A stretch of 9,806 bases of DNA from Rhizorhabdus sp. (GTDB lineage Bacteria; Pseudomonadota; Alphaproteobacteria; Sphingomonadales; Sphingomonadaceae): assembly GCA_004297635.1 (NCBI GenBank), contig SCUQ01000338.1, positions 1-9,806 on the forward strand, written 5' to 3'. Below, piece by piece: positions 5,881-9,806 of this stretch; position 1 is the stretch's first letter; the number at the start of each line of letters is the position of its first letter. The position numbers were made by a program, and so were the translations under genes. The notes beneath the pieces are model-generated. The model was not told the origin of the DNA and made no database searches. It worked only from the letters and a program-made list of their open reading frames with translations.

Positions 5881-6764
5881 ATGGATTTTCAAACCGAGAT
5901 CGCACCATCGGCGGCGCGTGCGTCCCGAGAATGGAAGGGCTTTTCCGCAGAATATGTTCGATTGACCAGGATGCGCCCTACGAGTTCCCTAATCCCGGCG
6001 AGAGCCACTATCTAGCTCTGCACGACATTGCACTTCGCGACGGCGAATTGCGAATTGATGGCCTCAACCCTGTCAGCAAACGCAACCTGCGCGACACGAC
6101 TACGTTCGTGCCCAAAGGATGCATGAAGGAGGGATGGTGCCATCCGGAGCCGCAGACGAACAGTTCATGGCGATGTATTTCGATCTTGCGGCGATCCGTC
6201 AGGAATTGGGAGAAAAGTTCGATTCGCTTCAGCCGCTACCATTTGCCTACGGTCATAACGCGGCGCTGCGCGTCACGCTGGAAAAGTTCAAAGCACTGGT
6301 TCAGCAGCCTGAAATCGATGAACTTCTGGCCGAGAGTCTTTGTCTGGTAGCTTCGCTCGAAATCTTTGGCATCAAAGCGAGTTCAGGGGCGGCCGTCGGA
6401 TCGGCAGGTCTCGCTGGTTAGAGATTATGTCGAAGCTTATCCAGATGGCCAGATCGAACTGGCCGATCTCGCTTCCGTCGCGGGGCTGAGCCGCTTTAAT
6501 TTTTCACGAGCCTTCAGGGCGGCGGCAGGCAAAAATGCTTATGCATTCGTGCTGCAGCGCCGCATCGCGCGGGCCGCTGATCTGCTCAAGGCTGGCAACC
6601 TGCCTCTCGAAATTATCGCGTCAGCCGCGGGCTATCGCGGAGCACCCCAATCCAGACGTGCGTTCAGAGAGGTGATGAGTGTCACGCCCAACGATTACCG
6701 CAAGGAGTGCGATGATGTCGCGGTATATGACCAGGCGACGCGAAAAGCTCCACATCGCTGCTAG
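5881..6764 (+). pseudogene. AraC-family transcriptional regulator, broken by about three frameshifts
   Basis: Joined across frames, this reads as a roughly 290-residue AraC-type regulator. The N-terminus (MDFQTEIAPSAARASREWKGFSAEYVRLT) is in one frame. Near 5970 it shifts to DAPYEFPNPGESHYLALHDI and on to EGWCHPEPQTNS. Near 6163 it shifts again to FMAMYFDLAAIRQELGEKFD. Near 6385 it returns to GRPSDRQVSLVRDYVE. The last piece is the DNA-binding domain, with two helix-turn-helix units: IELADLASVAGLSRFNFSRAF, and LPLEIIASAAGYRGAPQSRRAF followed by TPNDYRKE. The first two breaks look like one-base losses; the third gains one base or loses two, and lies in the inter-domain linker, so it is least certain. 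Family proteins end close to YRKE, so the last 18 codons are probably extra. The start is a guess: no good ribosome site precedes 5881. It diverges from the chemotaxis receptor. The HTH part alone could still be expressed. Confidence 0.75.
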
Positions 6765-6960
6765 AAGACAGCCGCTCGTTTCAATACCGGACGCCTCCGA
6801 AGAGACGCCTCCGCGCCGTCGCGGTAATTCTCGCCCACAAGAGCGCGCCAGCAGTAAAGAACAGCGCGCTGACCAGACAGTCTGCAGCGTTTGCGGCAAG
6901 CCCCAACTATAATAGAGTCGGTTGGAGCATATTGTTGGGCTTTGGTTTTCAGCTGCGACC

Positions 6961-6982
6961 GCGCTTGCTCATAAACAAGCGC
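6961..6982 (-). other. 7-bp stem-loop downstream of tRNA-Gly
   Basis: GCGCTTG and CAAGCGC form a perfect 7-bp stem around an 8-base loop, starting 12 bases beyond the 3' end of the tRNA on its strand. It could mark transcript end or processing, but no T-run follows on either strand, so an intrinsic terminator is not shown. The 229 bases from 6765 to 6993 hold nothing else I can support. Confidence 0.25.
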
Positions 6983-6993
6983 CAATGTCGCAT

Positions 6994-7068
6994 TGGAGCG
7001 GGCGAAGGGATTCGAACCCTCGACCCCAACCTTGGCAAGGTTGTGCTCTACCCCTGAGCTACGCCCGC
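6994..7068 (-). tRNA. tRNA-Gly (anticodon GCC)
   Basis: The reverse strand folds as a complete 75-base tRNA. It has a 7-bp acceptor stem (GCGGGCG with CGCCCGC), a D arm with GCTC/GAGC, and an anticodon stem CAACC/GGTTG with loop TTGCCAA. The GCC anticodon is at 7034-7036. A 5-base variable loop follows, then a T arm with loop TTCGAAT and one G-T wobble at the stem end. The discriminator is T and the CCA end is encoded (6994-6996). GCC reads the glycine codons GGC and GGT, which are abundant in this genome. Confidence 0.97.
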
Positions 7069-7112
7069 TCTGGCGCCGTTCAACAGGGGCCTGCCCTGCT
7101 GTCGAGGCGCGG

Positions 7113-7141
7113 CTATTAGCGTGGGGGTTGGCCCTCCGCAA
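7113..7141 (-). promoter_or_regulatory. Candidate promoter of tRNA-Gly
   Basis: On the minus strand TTGCGG (7141-7136) and TAATAG (7118-7113) are separated by 17 bases, with the -10 about 44 bases before the 5' end of the tRNA. The -35 is a fair match and the -10 a poor one. The GC-rich spacer is unremarkable. The 286 bases between the tRNA and the thioredoxin-like gene hold this candidate and the ribosome site GGGAGA (7342-7347) of the next gene, and no other gene that I can support. Confidence 0.3.
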
Positions 7142-7354
7142 GCCTGTTTCGCGAAAAACTTCCGAGCCTGATCGCTTGGGGCGAAAGCGCCGCGCGCTGA
7201 CTGGCCACGGCATGAATCGGGCTCGCTTGCGGTCGCCGGGGCCGGGATTCCCCTTTCAGGCCGGTTCCGCCGGAAAGGATCGCGGTCCGGGCTTGGCATA
7301 AGCGGGCGGCCTCCCACATAAGGGGCCGGATATAGACATTCGGGAGAATCATAG

Positions 7355-8266
7355 GTGGCCACCCTGGGGATGAGCGCGGCGGACAAGGACGCGATCGAGG
7401 CGTTCAAGCGCAACGTCGTCGAACCGTCGATGACATCGCTCGTCATCCTCGATTTCTGGGCCGAATGGTGCGGGCCGTGCAAGGCGCTCACCCCGGTGCT
7501 CGAAAAGGTCGCGGCCGACTATGCCGACAAGGGCGTCGTCCTCGCCAAGATCAATGTCGACGAGCAGAAGCTGATCGCGGCGCAGTTCCGCGTCCAGTCG
7601 ATCCCCACCGTCTATGCGCTGTTCCAGGGCCAGCTGGTCGCCGATCTCACCCCGGCGCGCAGCGAGAGCCAGCTCAAGCAGATGCTCGATCAGATCCTCC
7701 GCCAGCTCCCCATCCAGGGCGAGGCGGACAAGGTCCACCAGGACATCGCCCCGCTGATCGCGATGGGCGAGGAGACGCTGGAGGCGGGCGACGTGGAGCG
7801 TGCCCTGTCGATCTTCGGCCAGCTGATCGAGATGGCGCCCGAGGATGTCGAGGTGATCTCCGGCCTCGCGCGGACGCAGGTCAAGGCGGGCGATGTCGAC
7901 GCGGCCGAGACGCTGCTCGCCGGCCTGCCGCCCGAAAAGGCGAAGGAGGCGCCGATCGCGCGCGCCCAGGCCGCGGTCGCGCTGGCGCGCGAGGCGACGC
8001 CGGTCGACGATCTCGGCGGGCTGCGCGCGAAGGTCGCGGCGAACCCGGACGACCATGAGGCGCGGTTCGAGCTGGCCGGCGGGCTGATGGCCTCCGGCGA
8101 CCGGGACGGCGCCGCCGATCAGCTGCTGGACAGCATCGCCCGCGACCGGACATGGAATGACGGCGCGGCGCGGCAGCGGCTGCTCAAGCTGCTGGAGGTG
8201 GTCGGGCTCGAGGATCCGTGGGTCCGTGAGCAGCGCCGCCGCCTCTCCGCCATCCTGTTTACCTGA
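7355..8266 (+). CDS. cnoX: Thioredoxin-TPR protein, CnoX/YbbN-type chaperedoxin
   Basis: The 303-residue product joins an N-terminal thioredoxin domain to an all-helical TPR-like region. The redox motif WCGPC is at 38-42 with the cis-proline segment SIPT at 82-85. Helical repeats run from about 115 to the end. E. coli CnoX (YbbN) protects proteins from aggregation and oxidation during hypochlorous-acid stress and hands clients to chaperones. The E. coli protein has lost the full Cys-x-x-Cys, while this one keeps it, so thiol-disulfide exchange is expected. There is no signal peptide, so it should be cytoplasmic. I chose the GTG at 7355 because GGGAGA lies seven bases before it; an ATG five codons later (7370) has no such site. 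It is first of three same-strand genes, with 11 bases before the LON-domain gene. Confidence 0.9.
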   Translation: MATLGMSAADKDAIEAFKRNVVEPSMTSLVILDFWAEWCGPCKALTPVLEKVAADYADKGVVLAKINVDEQKLIAAQFRVQSIPTVYALFQGQLVADLTPARSESQLKQMLDQILRQLPIQGEADKVHQDIAPLIAMGEETLEAGDVERALSIFGQLIEMAPEDVEVISGLARTQVKAGDVDAAETLLAGLPPEKAKEAPIARAQAAVALAREATPVDDLGGLRAKVAANPDDHEARFELAGGLMASGDRDGAADQLLDSIARDRTWNDGAARQRLLKLLEVVGLEDPWVREQRRRLSAILFT

Positions 8267-8277
8267 CCGGCCCGGCC

Positions 8278-8892
8278 ATGGCCCAGCGCCTGTCGATCTT
8301 CCCCCTGGCGGGCGCATTGCTGTTTCCGCGCGCGCAGCTGCCGCTCCACATCTTCGAGCCGCGCTACCGGGCGCTGGTGAGCGACGCGCTGGCGCGTGAC
8401 CGCCGCATCGCGATGATCCAGCCGCGTGGTCCGGGCGAACCGGCGCCGCTGTTCGATGTCGGCTGCGTCGGCCATATCCGCGAGGTCGAGCGGCTCGACG
8501 ACGGGCGCTTCAACATCATCCTCGACGGGATCACCCGGTTCCGCCTGCTGCGCGAATTGCAGGTGACGACGCTGTTCCGTCAGGTCGAGGCCGAGACGGA
8601 GAGCTTCTGCGATGCCGACGCCCCCGATGCGCTGCCCAGCATCATGCGCGCCGAGATCGAGCGGGAGGCGCGCCGCTTCGCCGACAGCCGCGGCGTCGCG
8701 GTCGACTGGACCGAGGTCAGCCGGCTCGACGACGAGACGCTGGTCAACGCCATCTCCGCGATCGCGCCGTTCGATGCCGCCGCCAAGCAGGCATTGCTCG
8801 AAGCGGTTACGCTGGTCGAGCGGGCCGATCTGCTCGCCCAGTTCCTCGGCTTCTTCCGGCGCGGCGACGATGATCCGGCGACCCTGCAATGA
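8278..8892 (+). CDS. LON peptidase substrate-binding (N-terminal) domain protein
   Basis: The 204-residue product consists only of the LON N-terminal substrate-binding domain. It starts [20 protein letters not shown], continues with the family signature [11 protein letters not shown] (about 24-34), and includes [25 protein letters not shown] strands near residues 60-82 (IRE, LDDGRFN). The second half is helical and acidic. There is no AAA+ ATPase or Ser-Lys protease domain, so it cannot be a Lon protease; it may bind unfolded or specific proteins. Its exact task is unknown in bacteria generally. It follows the thioredoxin-TPR gene by 11 bases, and its stop overlaps the start of the next gene as ATGA. 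A shared job in protein quality control with the CnoX-type protein is plausible but inferred. Confidence 0.9.
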   Translation: MAQRLSIFPLAGALLFPRAQLPLHIFEPRYRALVSDALARDRRIAMIQPRGPGEPAPLFDVGCVGHIREVERLDDGRFNIILDGITRFRLLRELQVTTLFRQVEAETESFCDADAPDALPSIMRAEIEREARRFADSRGVAVDWTEVSRLDDETLVNAISAIAPFDAAAKQALLEAVTLVERADLLAQFLGFFRRGDDDPATLQ

Positions 8893-9062
8893 CGGTCGAT
8901 CCGGCGCTGCTCGCCATACTGGTCTGCCCGCTGACACGCACCGCGCTGCGCTATGACGAAGCGGCGCGGGAGCTGGTGTCGGAGGCGGCGGGCCTCGCCT
9001 ATCCGATCCGCGACGGCGTGCCGGTGATGCTGGTCGAAGAGGCCCGGAAACTCGACAGATAG
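8889..9062 (+). CDS. Trm112/YcaR-like small protein (UPF0434 family)
   Basis: The 57-residue product starts at an ATG that overlaps the preceding stop by four bases (ATGA), so it is translationally coupled. The sequence shows the family pattern: [17 protein letters not shown] near the N-terminus and the C-terminal signature [18 protein letters not shown]. Only one cysteine is present, so it lacks the Cys4 zinc site of eukaryotic Trm112, as do many bacterial members. Trm112 in eukaryotes and archaea activates several methyltransferases; the bacterial role is not settled. The length is typical. Confidence 0.88.
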   Translation: MTVDPALLAILVCPLTRTALRYDEAARELVSEAAGLAYPIRDGVPVMLVEEARKLDR

Positions 9063-9104
9063 CGCCCGCGCACAGACAGGACGGGAGACATCAGATCCCG
9101 AAGC

Positions 9105-9793
9105 CTAGATCCCCACGCCCTGCAGCAGTCGCGGCATCGCGCCGGTTTCGCCCCGCGCTTCGGCCATGAATCGCCCCTTGAGCGGCCCCAGCCGCTGCAC
9201 CGCGCCCAGCCCGATGCGGCGCACCGTGCGGGCCGTCCTGCCCGGTATGCCGAACAGGCGGGTCAGCCCGTCGGTGGTCGAGGCGACGAGGAAGCTGTCG
9301 AGGCTACGCCAGCGCTGATAGCGGGCGAGGAGCTGGGCGTCGCCGGGGTCCAGGCCCAGCCGCATCCCCTCGACGATCACCTCGGTCAGCGCGGCGACGT
9401 CGCGATAGCCGAGATTGACCCCCTGCCCCGCGATCGGATGGATGCCGTGCGCGGCGTCGCCGACCAGCGCGAGCCGCGTGTCGGTGATCCGCGCGGCATG
9501 GTGGAAGCCGAGCGGATAGGAGGAGCGCGGCGAGATCAGCTTCACCGCGCCCAGCATCCCGCCCATGCGCTTCTCGGCCTCGGCCTGATAGGCGCGGTCG
9601 GGCAGGCCCAGCATCGCCGGGGCGTGCTTCTCGTCGACCGTCCAGACCAGGGCCGAGCGATGCGCGCCATCGGGTCCGTCGATCAGCGGCAACAGCGCGA
9701 AGGGGCCTGCCGGATAGAAGATCTCATAGGCGACATGGCCGTGCGGCTTCTCATGCGCGATCGAGGCGATCATCGCGACATGCTCGTAGCGCC
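9105..9793 (-). CDS. UbiH/UbiF/COQ6-family FAD-dependent monooxygenase, C-terminal part (cut by contig end)
   Basis: About 230 codons remain of a flavoprotein hydroxylase of roughly 400 residues. The second FAD motif is complete: LALVGDAAHGIHPIAGQGVNLGYRDV (in two pieces LALVGDAAHGIHP and IAGQGVNLGYRDV). It contacts the ribityl and phosphate of FAD and is diagnostic of the family. Upstream are HEKPHGHVAYE and FYPAGPFALLPL, typical of ubiquinone ring hydroxylases. The N-terminal GxGxxG dinucleotide fold is missing because the gene runs off the contig. The likely role is hydroxylation of an aromatic precursor ring in ubiquinone synthesis at the membrane; which ring position cannot be told. The gene ends at TAG (9105-9107) and converges on the Trm112-like gene with 42 bases between, where only a weak CGGGA/TCCCG stem (9082-9100) is seen. 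Confidence 0.9.
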
Positions 9794-9806
9794 AGATCGG
9801 AAGAGC
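9794..9806 (+). other. Illumina adapter sequence at contig end (artefact)
   Basis: The last 13 bases are AGATCGGAAGAGC, exactly the first 13 bases of the common Illumina TruSeq adapter. They replace the continuation of the flavoprotein gene right at the window edge. This is best explained as untrimmed adapter left at the end of an assembled contig and should not be read as genome sequence. Confidence 0.93.

Noticed and set aside
6908..6913. Perfect TATAAT box on the plus strand
   Set aside because: No matching -35 at 16-18 bases, and no plus-strand gene begins after it; the next feature is a minus-strand tRNA.
7349..8317. 322-codon minus-strand open frame opposite the thioredoxin-TPR gene, and a similar one at 8119-8937
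   Set aside because: They are Arg/Leu/Asp-rich mirror frames of clear genes, with no domain and no ribosome site.
9082..9100. CGGGA/TCCCG stem between the convergent genes as a bidirectional terminator
   Set aside because: A 5-bp stem with a 9-base loop and no T-run on either side is too weak to call.
1..9806. CRISPR array, insertion sequence or prophage attachment site
   Set aside because: No spaced repeats, no transposase and no terminal inverted repeats were seen. The tRNA-Gly has no nearby integrase and no duplicated 3' end in the window.

Overview
The window is GC-rich alphaproteobacterial DNA, most likely from a sphingomonad (Sphingomonadaceae). This is inferred from codon and protein character, the short Alphaproteobacteria-like housekeeping block on the right, and the lasso-type peptide genes on the left. 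It ends in 13 bases identical to the start of the common Illumina adapter, so the right edge is probably the end of a draft contig.

Left third (1-3950): a RiPP (ribosomally made, modified peptide) cluster of lasso-peptide type with a kinase. Four genes run leftward as one tight unit: an HprK-related kinase, a free-standing PqqD-like leader-binding protein, an asparagine-synthetase-like cyclase, and an unrecognised protein cut by the left edge. Divergent from the kinase, across about 140 bp, is a small GTG-start gene of 66 codons that looks like the precursor peptide. It has a WxxP motif of the kind PqqD-like domains bind, an acidic spacer, a run of seven glycines, and a Cys/Glu-containing tail ending in serine. 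The expected flow is that the PqqD-like protein holds the leader, a protease removes it, the cyclase makes a side-chain amide ring, and the kinase phosphorylates the C-terminal serine. No protease or exporter is visible; they may lie off the left edge or be absent.

Middle (3951-6993): a methyl-accepting chemotaxis protein (minus strand) with almost no periplasmic domain and a C-terminal CheR/CheB docking tail. Downstream of it on the same strand is a decayed STAS-domain gene with two in-frame stops. Divergent from the chemotaxis gene is an AraC-family regulator broken by three apparent frameshifts. This part looks like an eroding accessory region.

Right third (6994-9806): a tRNA-Gly(GCC) on the minus strand, then a rightward operon of a thioredoxin-TPR protein (CnoX/YbbN type), a LON-substrate-binding-domain protein and a 57-residue Trm112/YcaR-like protein. 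It converges on the C-terminal part of a UbiH/COQ6-family FAD monooxygenase that runs off the contig end.
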